Source of the DNA: Purshia tridentata
Lineage: Eukaryota; Streptophyta; Magnoliopsida; Rosales; Rosaceae
Assembly (NCBI GenBank): GCA_003254885.1
Contig: QANT01000965.1
Coordinates: 1-46,001, forward strand
Reading direction: 5' to 3'
Length of the DNA stretch: 46,001 bases
The notes beneath the pieces are model-generated. The model had not been told where the DNA came from. It searched no databases and saw only the letters and a list, made by a program, of their open reading frames with translations. Below, one piece after another: positions 29,801 through 42,059 of the stretch (position 1 is the first letter of the stretch; every line of letters begins with the position of its first letter). A program made the position numbers and the translations under genes.

Positions 29801-31257
29801 ATGGCTTTGTTTATCTGCTTTCTCTTCTTTATAATCTCCTCCGCAACTGCTTGTGATCGTTGTGTGCAACAAAGCAAGGCAGCCTATTTCTCCCAATCCT
29901 CTGCTCTTTCATGTAAGATCACCAATCATTAGTTCTCTTCTCAATTTCTTTAGTACCCTTTTGTTAATTTGTCTATTTAATCAAGACCCAGTTGGTGATT
30001 TTGTGAATTATGAAGTGGGTTAATCTTGTTTTGTGGATTTAATGCAGCTGGGGCTTGTGGGTATGGTTCCTTGGCATTGGGACTTAGTGGTGGACACCTG
30101 GCAGCTGGTGTGCCTTCTCTCTACAAAGATGGAGCTGGTTGTGGTGCATGCTTCCAGGTACTAAAATTTTCTTCTTTTCTTGGCTGAAAATTTCTGTCAT
30201 AAATTGTACTGATTTAGAGTATGTTGGCAGATAAGATGCAAGAACACAACTCTTTGTACAAAAGAAGGGACCAGAGTGATTTTAAGTGATCTCAGTCACA
30301 GTAATCAAACAGATTTTGTTATCAGCAGCAGAGCTTTCATGGCTATGTCTCACAAGGGTATGGGCAAAGACATTTTGAAACATGGGATTGTGGAAGTGGA
30401 GCATAAGAGGTAAGAAGTTGAGAACTAAGAAGCATATCCAAGAGTTTTAATTTGAAACTTCATTAATTCTTTGCTGAATTTAGAGACTTCCTTAATTAAT
30501 GATCACAACTCCTAGGCCAAAATGAGAAGCCAAAAGTAGATCAAATTGGAACTTTCAGAAATTCATAAAGGTTTTGTTGTACCCACAACATTAAAAAATC
30601 ATTGAGTTGTGGACCATCCTTTAAATAATAGGTCCTCCAGACAAAAACCCAGGTACATTAATGCTACCAACGGTCTAGACTCTAAAATGTACCCCCAAAA
30701 ATTATAATATTTCAGTACTGATTTTTTTTTTTTTTCCTTTTTAATCTTTTGGTTTTTTTTTTGGCCGTTTATGGAACAGGGTACCATGTGAATACAATAA
30801 CCAAAACTTAGCCTTGCGTGTAGAAGAATCAAGCCAAAAGCCACATTACTTGGCAATCAAAATTCTATACCAAGGTGGTCAGACAGAAATAGTAGGCATT
30901 GATGTTGCTCAGGTTAGCCCCAAAAGTTCACATTTGTTATTGAATCCACCTTCTATTTGACTTCATTTCAAGCATACTTACAATGTGTCTGTATTTGCAA
31001 TTGATCTTTGTTAGGTTGGTTCTTCAAATTGGAGTTTCATGACTCGAAATTATGGGGCAGTCTGGGACACAAGTAGGGTTCCGGCTGGGGCTTTGCAGTT
31101 CCGGTTTGTGGTGACCGCCGGGTACGATGGGAAGTGGGTATGGGCACAGAATGTGCTTCCTGCTAACTGGAAGCCTGGGATGGTGTATGACACAAAGGTT
31201 CAAATCAGTGATATTGCACAAGAGGGTTGCTCTCCTTGTGATGATGGGAGCTGGTAA
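29801..31257 (+). CDS. Expansin-like A protein, copy 2
   Basis: Five exons: 29801-29912, 30048-30157, 30231-30409, 30780-30912 and 31015-31257. Each has exactly the length of its counterpart in copy 1, and the product is also 258 residues. It has a signal peptide ([17 protein letters not shown]), the CDRC start, [25 protein letters not shown] in place of the HFD site, [19 protein letters not shown], and a CBM63-like domain with [15 protein letters not shown] and [16 protein letters not shown]. The end is [10 protein letters not shown]. Secretion to the cell wall is expected. Differences from copy 1 are mostly conservative and lie in the signal peptide, the middle of domain 1 (for example [11 protein letters not shown] against [11 protein letters not shown]) and a few domain 2 positions. 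No disabling change is visible, so both copies look functional. Division of labour by expression is possible, since the upstream arms differ. Confidence 0.95.
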
Positions 31258-31757
31258 TGAGCCAAGGATGGTGTCACTGCTTGTCTGAATACACATAGGA
31301 TTCAACATACACTCAAATCAGTTCACTTGTAACTTTAAACATTATTAGGAAATAGGTGTATGAATTGGAAAAGATGTGCTTATGTTTTGAGAGTCAATTT
31401 TTTGAGTTTGTTAATTGGAGAACTTTTCACTTGTAAGTTGTAAATGTAACATGTAAAAAAAGTTGATAAGCTTTTACATTCCTCAGTTGTGACTTGAGAG
31501 CAATCTTTAATTGAGGTTGGTAGCTCAGTTTGTTTTTTCTTTTTCTCTTCCCGGCACAAACAAATGTAGCCCGGAAAAAAAAAAAATTGTTTCAGAAGGT
31601 TTTTCAGTTGGGCCAGGTGCTTACAATTGGGCCTTATTGGGCTATGCTTTTATAGTTTACTTAGAGTGGGCCTGAACTTCATAAATTTGCAAATAGGCCT
31701 TTACTTTTAAGGTTAGAAAATGGATCCATGGATTTCTAAATGCATCTAAAACTTGGA
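31258..31757. other. 3' flank of expansin-like A copy 2
   Basis: The first 220 bases match the downstream sequence of copy 1 and are probable 3' untranslated region. The rest has no recognised feature up to the target duplication of the hAT element. Confidence 0.55.
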
Positions 31758-31765
31758 TCTGTAGG

Positions 31766-32441
31766 TAGGGGTGGGCACGAACCCGCCCAATCTGATTAAC
31801 CACCCATTTCCGATAAGTTTGGGTCTCCAGGTTGGGTCCACATCATCTCGGGTAAGCCCGCTACAAATAACTCGCCAACCCAAAGTTAAATGGGCCGGAG
31901 ATGGATTGGGCTCTCCACTGCCCATTACAATCCGGCTCGCTCATATACTAATATTAATAATTTTATTTATATATACCTACTAAATTAAGACTTTGGAGTA
32001 GCAAATTATGTAAATGGTGTGTGCTATTTTTATAGAAGAAATCAATGGGTCACTTTCACTCTTTGGGCGATGTGGGATTGTTGTTGAAAGCATACATTTT
32101 CTTTGTTCTCTTATCCCGCATTGGAAATAAGAGAAAATTAACTCTCTCATTTCTCTTATAAAATGATTAACTTGCTTTCATTTTGCACATAACCATACTT
32201 GAATTTTTCATAACTCGTGGATTGAGCTTTTTTATATGTGCCAAAGTTAACATCTTTCTCTTGAGTTTTAATTGGGTAACCCAATTAAACCGTCCAATTA
32301 AATTGCTAACCCATTAACCCAAAACCAACTAACCCAACTATTAATTGGGTGGTTTGGATTTGACTTTTTCCAATCCGATTATATGGGCCGACTAGCGGGT
32401 TAGGCCTCAACCCGCCCCAACCCGCCCATTGCCCAACCCTA
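31766..32441. mobile_element. Non-autonomous hAT-type DNA transposon
   Basis: The 676-bp element begins TAGGGGTGGGCACG and ends, read on the other strand, TAGGGTTGGGCAATGG. Such TAGGGNTGGGCA ends are typical of plant hAT elements. It is flanked by a perfect 8-bp direct repeat, TCTGTAGG, at 31758-31765 and 32442-32449, the target-duplication length of hAT. Sub-terminal CCCGCC and AACCCG words occur in both arms. No transposase frame is present. The matching duplication suggests a fairly recent insertion, after the expansin tandem duplication, as unit A lacks it. Confidence 0.85.
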
Positions 32442-35235
32442 TCTGTAGGGTCCTTATATTTTGTTCCTTCATAATTTTTGTCCAAAATAAGATGGCCGGT
32501 AGAAGAGTCATATTGAAATGTGTAATTAGTAATTACTAAAGATTAGATGAACCAATATGGAATGTGAATTTTAATGTGAGCTACTGTGCCCTCTCCTCCA
32601 TCTTAATAAATGTGAATGGTGTTTTGTTTGGGTCTAATCTTGATAAATATTCTCTAAAATATCTTTGTTAATTTAATGGTGTTCCTTTTTTTTGTAAGAT
32701 AAAAAAATCTTCTTTAATGGCCAAAAAAAGAAAAATATCTTCTTTAATTGTTTATAAAATGTAGTCCAGCAAACGTATGAAAGTTCAATTTGTTCAGAAA
32801 TTGTTCCTTTCTTTCCACATTTTGGGGTAAAACAAACTCAGCCTTAGTGTTCAATAGTAGATACAGTGATTAGAACATGGTTCTCAGTGAATCAGACAAA
32901 AGTAAGTAGTACAATAATTTGTGTGTGTTAAGCCATCACTGTTATATAGTGTGTCAAATTGTCATAGGGATTGGTTTTGGGTTTGTCATATACATTAGCA
33001 CAAAACATACCTGAATGTAATAGTTAGAATTAGAAATGAAAGAGACATGAAAACTGTGCATATGACAACACTTCTATGCTAACATGGATGGAAGTGGGGT
33101 TGAAAGTTAATGTTAGGTAGGGAAGGACAATTGGGTATCACCAATTATCTTCTAGTTCTTTAAGCAGAAGTAGGTAGACAAATCGATATTTCTGGAATCT
33201 TTGAACCAGTCAAGTTATGGCATTGACCCAAGTCAACATGCCAATTCCTCCACTTCTTTTTTAGGCCACTTCTACATATGCAGTTCTATCATACTTTGAT
33301 AATACTGTCCTCTTCAACAAAAAAGAAAAAAAGAACTTCCTATATGTCCCCCAGCATTCTCAAATTCAAAGAATCATCATCATTTATTCATTTATTCTCA
33401 TAATATGACACCGTGAATTATTTAATATTTCTTAAACTTACAATAGTGGATGTGAGATTCATATTGTTTATACAACCTATTTTTTAACACTTCAAGGGTA
33501 TCAACAATTTTCGATATAGTATACTAGTTCGTTCATTTTAACTGGGGTTAAAAAGACCCACCATCAACTATGGGTGGGTAACAAACCCATATTGTGAATC
33601 TTGTTTTAATATACGTATACCACCATACAACAAAATAAGAATTAATAAGCACACATTTTCTCCACGTGGCCCCCCATTTTTGGATCACAAATTTCTAATG
33701 CTTCATGCCAATAAGAAAAGGAGAGGGGAGGTTGTGTACTTTGTGCAAAAGCTAGCCATCTTTTCATGTTGATTTGGGCAACTTAGAAAAGTTGGGTACG
33801 TAAACTGTGATAAAGACCACTCCTACTCTACTGGATATATGATTCTAATTTATAGCCCATACCTGTCTCTGACTGTGTCTCATTCAGTAAAGTGCATGCC
33901 CATCTTCCAGGACATACAGAGAATAGTTGGTTCATGTCCAAAAAGAGAGGTAATTTGACTAGAAAGCAACAACAAATTGTTGAAATTCAATGTGACTTCC
34001 ACTATCTTATGATTCTTATGAGTTTTATGGCACACTCTGCACTCCATGAATAAGACCCCAAACATTGTAAAGTTGCAGACATCTTCCCCACTAACTTGGA
34101 ATGTATATCAAATTCACTTTGGACTTTGAATTGGTATATACATGCAGAGCATCCCAGGAATATTGTAGCTTGTTGATGTACTTTATTTGTTCATTTTTCT
34201 TCTCCCTTTTAGCTTGGGTATGCTGTAGTGCAGCAGTGCAACTATTTTCAATCTTTGATAAACTATCCACTCATTAGTTAAATAGACCAAAATAACCATC
34301 CACTCATTACACTAAATACCAATATGGTTTTAGACTTTTAGTTTTATGAATTTCTCCTACTTATAAAACTATTAGAATTTATGTGCTCATATTAATTGGC
34401 CCACTAAAATAGTAGACTGATCTTTAAACTTGTACAAGAAGAAAAGTGAGGCTTTATACATGGAGTCCATGCCATCTTGAGTAAGAATTAATTAACTGGA
34501 TAATAGAGTGACAGAAGTGGTACTACTGCATGCCATATGAAGAAAATTAGAGGTGTAATGAAATTAAAATTTGGGTTTTATAACATCAAACATTCCTTCA
34601 CAGGCAGTAAGAAAGTAGTGATAAGATGACGGGGTTTGGGCACATTGCACAAGAAGCTCAACCTGCACACAGGTACCGCACCCTTTATCTTGGAATTAAA
34701 ATAAACAGAGGCATTAGTACAAGTTAATCAGGCACAAGACGTAAACCATATACAGAGGGTGATATTGGTGTGTAGCCAGGTAGACTCACTAATGAGGGGT
34801 TGATTGCATTTGATTTGCATGAACAGTTTTAACTTTTAAGCTCAGTTTCCCAGCAAAGCTAGCAATGAGCATTGATTGATAAAGTTGTTCTTGAAAAGCA
34901 CAATCTTTATGGACGATTTAACGCCTGATATTGCTCTCTGCTATCTGCTCTCCAATCTCAATACCCACCACCCCTACTACCATCGATCGGCCTTTGCCTC
35001 CTATGCCTACCTCTCTACTCTCTCCCACAAGTACTCTACCTACCTATATGCTATTCTATTCCACAACTTGCAGACGCAGATGGGTCATAGATATTTAATC
35101 GTCTACTTTTTTTCTTTTTTTTTCTAATTCAATGGTACATTGGTACGGAATTCCAATTGCAAATTTACAAAGGAGAACAACTTTAATAACCCATCATCAC
35201 GCTGAATAATAAAAAATGCTAATTAAAATTTAACA

Positions 35236-35439
35236 GAGAAAAAAATGAGAGTCAAATATTAAATTTTAATTAGTTTTCCTTACTTTTCGGCATAATGATA
35301 TAGTAGAGAATTTTTTATACAAGTTTTTTTTTAAAGTATTTATACCAAAAAAAATTTATACGAAAAATTTCATACTATATCATCATGTTAAGTAACAGGA
35401 AAGATCAATTAAAACTTAACATTTAACCCCTCTTTTCTC
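35236..35439. mobile_element. Fold-back (long inverted repeat) MITE
   Basis: The two arms, about 35236-35335 and 35345-35439, are imperfect inverted copies. Shared words include GAGAAAA, TTTTAATT, CATAATGATATAGTA / CATGATGATATAGTA and TTTTTATACAAG-like runs. Together they could form a hairpin of about 90 bp per side. A further direct copy of one arm follows at about 35450-35550 (TCAAATTTTAATTAGTTCTC, ACACAAGTTTTT, AAAGTATTTATAC). No protein is encoded. Exact ends and the target duplication are not clear. Confidence 0.65.
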
Positions 35440-38400
35440 TCTTTTTCGGCCAAATATATCAAATTTTAATTAGTTCTCTATACCACTCAATATGTTGACA
35501 TAATAAAAAATTCCCACACAAGTTTTTCCCCCAAAGTATTTATACTGATAAAACGTTTTTAGTGAGGGCACTGCATATTATACATTCATCATCTATTTAT
35601 CAGTGAAATTTAAATCATAATACAATACTATAATATTAACATATATATATATTATCATATAAACGATGTGATATATCATATATGAGATGTGATGAATAGA
35701 GAGAGAACAAAATAGTACTACTCGTGCAATTAACAAAGCCCCACATTGTAAGCTACAATGTGGATACTGGAGAGTAGTACAACGAAGCCTGCCTCATTAT
35801 TGCAATCATGGACATCCATTCTGTTTTCATGATAAATGAGCTCAACCACTTCAATTTAGTTTTGTGTATGAACGTCAAGGTCGGTTTAATTTGATTGGGG
35901 CTGCATTAATTGGTTTAATGATGAAGAAAAATGCTTCACAATTTACTATAGCGGTACGTTACTATATCTAAATTCACTTTTTTCACATCAAAATTAAATC
36001 ACAACCAAAAATAAAGAGGCATTGTTTTAGTGATAGAACAAATTTTTATTTATTCAACTTAAATTTCACTCTAAACTTCATTTATTTCAACAAATAAGAT
36101 AGTAATACTAATAACATAATAATTAACATATAGTGACTAGAAATTCACAAGCACAAAACCCAAAAGAACAAAACGCCAAGATTGAAGAAGAACAAGTTCC
36201 AAGCTGAATAGCTAGGTAGCAAGTGAAAGCTGAAAGAGAGAATATTAAAGGCAAAGCAAGAGAAGCATTAAATTCAAGAGGCAAGGAGGGTACATTTGAT
36301 TGATATATACGGGTGGAGTGGGCATTGATGCTGTAGAAATCATTGCGCCGCACTGCCTTGGACAATTGACCAATGGTACCATATATCCCCATACCATCTC
36401 TTTCACTCTGAAAAACCCGTAAACAACTACAACTTCAAATGCATACATTGCATTCATTTACAAGCCATCTCTTCAATTCACTCACTGTGCTCTCGTCATT
36501 TCATTGTGCCACTGCCTCTCTTCAATCTTCACCCTTTTCATTCATCAGCCTTTCACTACACCCCCAACATGCTTTTAACTCTGTGTGAACCCAACAACAC
36601 ACTCTATTCTCTAACAGTGGCAGCCATATTAAGTGCCGACTTGAGTCTTGACAGTACTAACACCTAATCTTATTAATTGATCAGACCACCAAAATCGATT
36701 TTCAGCCAATAATCACCGAACCGATCGGTTCGGATGAGTTCGAAAGTCGGTCAGTGTCGGTCGTTCGGCACAAAATGCTAGCCCAACCGCTATGTAATGT
36801 TACATGGATGAATTAATTTTATGGTTTATGCATATGATTCTATTGGCGAAAAGTTATTTTGATTAGAGCATTGGCATAATCCCATTATTAGAAAACTAAG
36901 AATTAGATCACATACACTAACGTCGAGACTTTTAAGTAAAAACTTATACATATTGAATACCCGCATGTTAAATTGAAGAGGATATTAACATATATTGGGT
37001 GTGACCGTGTTAGTTAAGAAAATGTATGCCATGAAAGTCTTCTACGGGAAAAGTCTGTGTATGTTTTTGTTGTTATTCATGCTACCCATTATACCAATTG
37101 CTAGGTAGTAGGTACACACGTACACAAGATGGACTTTGGTGCATGCATGCAATGCACTGTGAAAATGCAGAGTGGTGCATTTAATTGGAACGTGCTACAT
37201 GAAGCTGGTGCTTTTTTATTTATATGTATAATGCACAATAGTACTCAGCAGTGTGAGCAGTGCCCAGTACTGAGACCAATTCATCGATCAGACCCTACGA
37301 AATACTTTCAATTTTTGTGGCTCTCATTCACGGATTTACCCAACTTATCATATAATAATGACTTTGGCTTGGCTTGGCTTGCCGTGTGAATTCTTCTCTT
37401 CTCGAATTGGAGGACACTTCCAAAAGAAATTTGATATATATTGCCCTATTTTAGTCTTAGTCCAACACGAAAATATATAAATAACTTGTTTGTTTTATTT
37501 CAAGAGAGTCAATTTATAATATTGGAAAGTGGGATATGAATATATGATGGAGAAAAAAAAAAAGTGAATTATGCATGGTTTTTTGGTAAGTAGTGAATTA
37601 TGCATGTTAGTAATGATGTTAATGCCAGTCATTAACTACTTTTAAGTCATGTGGCAGATAAACTATTTGTTTAATTTCATGAAAGAAATGTGGTTACGTA
37701 AATCATTTGAACTTTTTTAACAATGCCACAATATATATATGAGATAGGGCCACCTAGCTGACATTTGAGTCACTGTGTCAACATAGAAAAATGGGTCTCC
37801 CAATTGAACGTTATCTTTGTTTCTGAGTAAAAGAATACCTCAATTTTAAGAATGCATTCTCATGTTTGGATAAATTAGTTTAGTTTTGGACTCTCCATGA
37901 GTTGTAAAAACTTTTAAAATAAATAGTTTGCTTACCAAATTAACCAAGAGGTAAATTTCTTAAACCCAGTTTCTAGTTTTGATTTGTAATAATTATAACC
38001 TTACGAGTAGTAATTCTATTACGTTTCATCGATCTAGCTTATGCTCAATTCACTCAATTAGATATTTGCGTAAAACACTTTATTATTTTAGAATGTAAAA
38101 TCACTATTATGTACACTTGAACTTGATGAACATATCTTCATTAACTCAGTATTTTCTAATACCCAATTCCACTCATTATTAAAGAATTAGATCCTCAAAA
38201 CCCATTAATTAATGGCTCCCCATTGCTTTCTTAATTCAGTGGCCTACCCTCTATAGTCTAGACCGAACAATAAAAATTGGCAAGCCAAAGAAAATATTTT
38301 AGTGCTATTAATCTTGATTTGATGCAGAGAGGCTCTGCACGTGTAACAGCCACCATGTTATGATTGCGTGCATTAAATACGATACTCAGAGAAGAGATCA

Positions 38401-38596
38401 TTTTTCTTGCCTATTGGGTGATTGAATTACGAGCAGAGACACGAAACCACCAAGACTCTGCAATGAATGCGTGACACATGCACCCGTTGGTTAGGTGAAG
38501 GTCCGAATGGTGGCACAGACTTCCCTCTGTCTATCTTTTGCTTTGCTCTTTTGTCTTACTTCCTTCTCTATCCATTCACAGAACAGAATCACAGTA

Positions 38597-38599
<3 letters not shown>

Positions 38600-38631
<32 letters not shown>
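38600..38631. repeat. CT microsatellite upstream of the LOG gene
   Basis: About fifteen CT units lie roughly 100 bp before the TATA box. CT/GA tracts are frequent near plant promoters and can bind GAGA-binding (BBR/BPC) factors; such a role here is only a possibility. Confidence 0.8.
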
Positions 38632-38634
<3 letters not shown>

Positions 38635-38728
38635 CTATTTCATTTTTTAATTTTCAAATGTAATTTTCTTTGGGGTGGGATCCTACACTTTCAGTCCTCC
38701 GGTCATATTTGTGTGGAGTCTATAGCTC

Positions 38729-38736
38729 TATATATA
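38729..38736 (+). promoter_or_regulatory. TATA box of the LOG gene
   Basis: TATATATA, within CTCTATATATAGAGG, is 48 nt before the first in-frame ATG (38777) and 114 nt before the next (38843). Transcription would start near 38762. Confidence 0.65.
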
Positions 38737-38776
38737 GAGGCTGCGCCATTTCACTTACTCTTTCATCGTCCATATT

Positions 38777-40339
38777 ATGAGTCACTTTAGCCCAACTCTA
38801 AAAGCAGCAAAACCCTGTGAGAAATTGGAAAATCTAAAGGGAATGGACATGGAAACCAAGGTTGTGAGATCAAGATTCAAGAGGGTTTGTGTGTTTTGTG
38901 GCAGCAGTACTGGGAAGAGGAACTGCTACAAAGATGCTGCCATTGAATTAGCCCAAGAGCTGGTACTTGGTTTTTCACTTTATGGGTCCTCCAATTTTTT
39001 GTTTTTTTTGATATGTTTGTGGTCTGTTTGTTTGTTTGTTTGTTTGTTTGCTTGTTCTGAACTTTGGGTTGTGTGAATGAAGGTGTCAAGGAGGCTGGAC
39101 CTTGTGTATGGAGGTGGGAGCATTGGGCTAATGGGTTTGGTTTCACAGGCCGTTCATCATGGTGGAAGGAATGTTCTTGGGTACAATCATCATCAGCTTT
39201 TCACTTTTTCTTGGGTTTCTCATATGTTTTCTCAATTTCTTTTTTCAATACCTTGTCCAATGTTGTTTTTTCTTGGTTTTGGTTCACATTGGACAGGATC
39301 ATCCCCAGGACTCTAATGTGTAAAGAGGTACTTCATATTTAATCACATTTGGGTTTTCTTCCTTTTTTATTTGTGCAATTTTCTTTTTGTATTACTGGTT
39401 CAAAGTCCAGACCTTAGCTTCAAATATGGTGACTCTCCAAATGTATGCATGTGGTATGTTGAGCCTCAGATAACAGGTGAAACAGTTGGGGAGGTAAGGC
39501 CAGTAGCCGACATGCACCAAAGGAAGGCAGAAATGGCCCGCCATTCTGATTGTTTCATAGCCCTACCAGGTCCCATCTCTCTCTCTCTTTCTGTCTCTCT
39601 CTCGCGCTCTCTCTCTCTCTCTTAATAAAGTAAAGCCTTTTAATTAAGCTAATCTCTAATGGGTTTTCTCTCTTACTTTGGTTTCACTTTCAGGTGGGTA
39701 TGGGACTCTGGAAGAGTTGCTGGAAGTGATCACTTGGGCACAACTTGGCATCCATGACAAACCTGTAAGTGAGAGATCGTATAATACTGAAAATACCCAC
39801 CAGCAGAACAGTGATAAGAATCAAGAAGTCTTGTCCTTGAAGTTTGTAACTTTATGCCTAAAAATTTTGCAGGTGGGTTTGCTCAATGTTGATGGCTACT
39901 ACAACTACCTACTTACTTTTATTGATAAAGCCGTGGATGATGGCTTTATCAAGCCTTCCCAGCGCCACATCATTGTCTCTGCCCCCAACGCCAAAGAACT
40001 TGTTCAAAAACTTGAGGTGTGTGTGTGAGTGTGACTTCATGTTTTTCAGTTCTGTCAAACACTTTGCTGGTTTCTGTGATTTTGAAGCTCAAAAATGGAA
40101 AAAAAACACTGTTGGGGGATTATAGAAAGCATCTTAATCAAGTTACCATCTTAGTGTTTCATTTTGACATTTTCTCTTGCATTTGTTTTATTGTATATGA
40201 TGGCACTTTTGTTTTTTGGGGTTAGGAGTACGTGCCTGTGCATGATGGAGCCATAGCCAAAGCAAGGTGGGAGGTTGAGCAGCAGCAACAACAGGTGGGG
40301 TTCAACGCTGCTACTTTGCAGACTGAGATCGCTTTGTAA
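38777..40339 (+). CDS. Cytokinin riboside 5'-monophosphate phosphoribohydrolase, LOG family
   Basis: Seven exons: 38777-38962, 39083-39180, 39297-39327, 39470-39569, 39694-39764, 39873-40016 and 40226-40339, joining in frame to 247 residues. LOG enzymes cut ribose phosphate from cytokinin nucleotides and release the active base in cytosol and nucleus. The product carries [48 protein letters not shown] and, across the exon 4/5 joint, [15 protein letters not shown]. These are the family's Rossmann fold and its catalytic Arg and Glu. The C-terminus ([18 protein letters not shown], then five Gln, ending TEIAL) resembles Arabidopsis LOG5 (228 residues). The first 22 residues are not part of the family. 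The ATG at 38843 or 38849 ([13 protein letters not shown]) gives 225 or 223 residues and may be the real start; I extend to 38777 because it is the first ATG after the TATA box. The exon 2 acceptor (GAATGAAG) is unusual in lacking a pyrimidine tract, but frame and homology require it. Confidence 0.94.
39026..39050. repeat. GTTT tandem repeat in LOG intron 1
   Basis: Five to six GTTT units in the first intron, 30 to 60 bp before the exon 2 acceptor. It provides the only T-rich stretch near that weak acceptor. Confidence 0.75.
39576..39622. repeat. Interrupted CT microsatellite in LOG intron 4
   Basis: A CT-rich tract of about 47 bp, broken by TTT, GT and CGCG, beginning just after the exon 4 donor. 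Confidence 0.8.
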
Positions 40340-42010
40340 AGAGTAGACAAATGAAAAAAGGATGAAAGTTGGGGAAAAAGGTGGTTTAGGCTCTTTGCTT
40401 TTGCTCTGAATTTGGTCATAATAGACCAGCAATACCATAATGGTATGGCAAGGTTTGATTGACAAGGGGATAAAAAGGAAAAACACTGACTGGTCCAATC
40501 TTTTTTGTATGCTCAAGTTTATTAAAAAAAAGGGCCTCTCTATCTCTCTCTCTATCTATCTATCTATCTTTTTAAGTCTACAAGTATTAAGCTTTTGTAT
40601 TTTGTTATCTCTGGAATTATGTACAAAGATTATATAGAAAGAACAAGAAGCAAGATCCAAAAAATAGCAGCAGCAGCAGCAGCTTTATTCTCTCTATTTC
40701 ATTGCTCTAGGGCATGCATGCCATTACTGTTGGTGTTATAATTTCTCTTTTTCTTTTTTCTCTGCCAGTTTTAAGGTACTGTGTGTGTGGTGCGGGTGTG
40801 ATGATTTAAACATTTTGCATCATTTTGGGACCTTGAGTTAGATGAGGCCCACATGTGTTGGAGATGTGGACCCCTTTTTGCCAACCTTGTGTTTGGTTGG
40901 GTTGGGTTGGTTTTTGGTGAGTGACCAGACTGTTGTACTCTACAGCTTTTTTTTTTTTTTTTGTTTTACTTTTCACATGATACTTTTTTGAAAATTTTGC
41001 CTTTTGTTTTTGCTAAAAAGAAAAAAAGGTTGTTTCTTTTGATACAGAGAAAAAAAATAAGGTTTGTTTTTGCTATATAACAAAAGTTGGTCAACATATT
41101 TTTTTTTCAAGTTTTGCTTTCATTTACTTTTCTTTTTACTTAAAGATTTATTCAAGGAATTATGATATATGCTTTTTAAATTTAGAAAATTAAAATTATT
41201 CTATATTAAATATCAATAGTTTTTTAGCAAAATTTTTAAAGATTTAATGTTTTTTATTTAGATTTAGGGAATGAAGTCTTAAAGTTTGGTGACTAAATAT
41301 TAAAATTTAAGTCTCGCAAATATTAAAAAAATAATAAATTAGTAAAAAAAAAGTTGTGATGTTTAAACAATCATAGTTGAGTTTATAAAATTAAAAGAAA
41401 AAAGAAAAAAGTCTTCTGAGCTTTCAGTGAAGCAATTTTTTTAAAGTTGGTACATAAATTAAAATTTAGTATATAAAGTAAAATGACAAAAAAATTTTGA
41501 TAATTAAGATAAAATACATTGAAATTTGGTATCCAAAATCAACTGAATCTTTTTAAATTCTTAGACTAGTAACATCATAAATATGTATGTGATGATTTGA
41601 CGTCACCAATCCATTATTATACTACATGGGCACATAGTGTTACGTTATACACAATAATTTGTATAATTTGTTGTGATTGTGCGGATGTTGTTGGATTTGT
41701 TGATGGGCTATGATGCAATCAACAAGAGTCAACAAATCTAAGTATCTAGCATCAATTTGTATCCAATTAACTTATTATTTGTCCATGCAAACATCTGAGA
41801 ACCAAACATTACTGATTTACTATTATTACTGAATGGCTCTTTGCAGAAATGAGCATATCATAATAACCAACAGAAGGAGCTGCAACACACGAAATAATGC
41901 AAAGCAAAAATTTATCATACAAAAGTACAAAGGCAAATCCAACCCTTCAATGCTCTCAAGGCTTGGAAACATTTTATAGTCGAACACTTGTACTCACTTG
42001 AGCTTGAACC
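40340..42010. other. 3' flank of the LOG gene and AT-rich spacer
   Basis: The first 300 to 400 bases are likely 3' untranslated region, with a TCTA repeat at 40540-40568 and six AGC units at 40665-40682. From about 41000 the DNA is strongly AT-rich and has no recognised gene. Confidence 0.55.
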
Positions 42011-42059
42011 AGGTGCTTGTGCCATGCATGAGCAGACTACCAATAATCTAATTGCATTT

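Larger units (their letters stand above)
28223..31480. repeat. Tandem segmental duplication, unit B
   Basis: Unit B contains expansin-like A copy 2 with its upstream and downstream flanks, related to unit A (24341-27185). The distance between matching points changes from about 3.9 kb at the upstream anchor to about 4.36 kb at the start codons, so insertions or deletions have accumulated in the upstream arm. Coding exon lengths remain identical. Confidence 0.85.
32450..38728. other. Gene-poor intergenic region
   Basis: I see no supported gene in about 6.3 kb. It contains the fold-back element at 35236-35439 and TA-rich stretches near 35640-35690 and 37730. A G-box (CACGTG) lies at 33664-33669 and another at 38338-38343, the latter about 390 bp upstream of the LOG gene's TATA box. 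Minus-strand frames at 36123-36457 encode hydrophobic or low-complexity peptides with no family that I recognise. Confidence 0.55.

Noticed and set aside
36123..36457. Two overlapping minus-strand frames, considered as a small secreted or signalling peptide
   Set aside because: No signal peptide followed by a known plant peptide motif (CLE, CEP, IDA, RGF) is visible, and neither frame has promoter or codon evidence.
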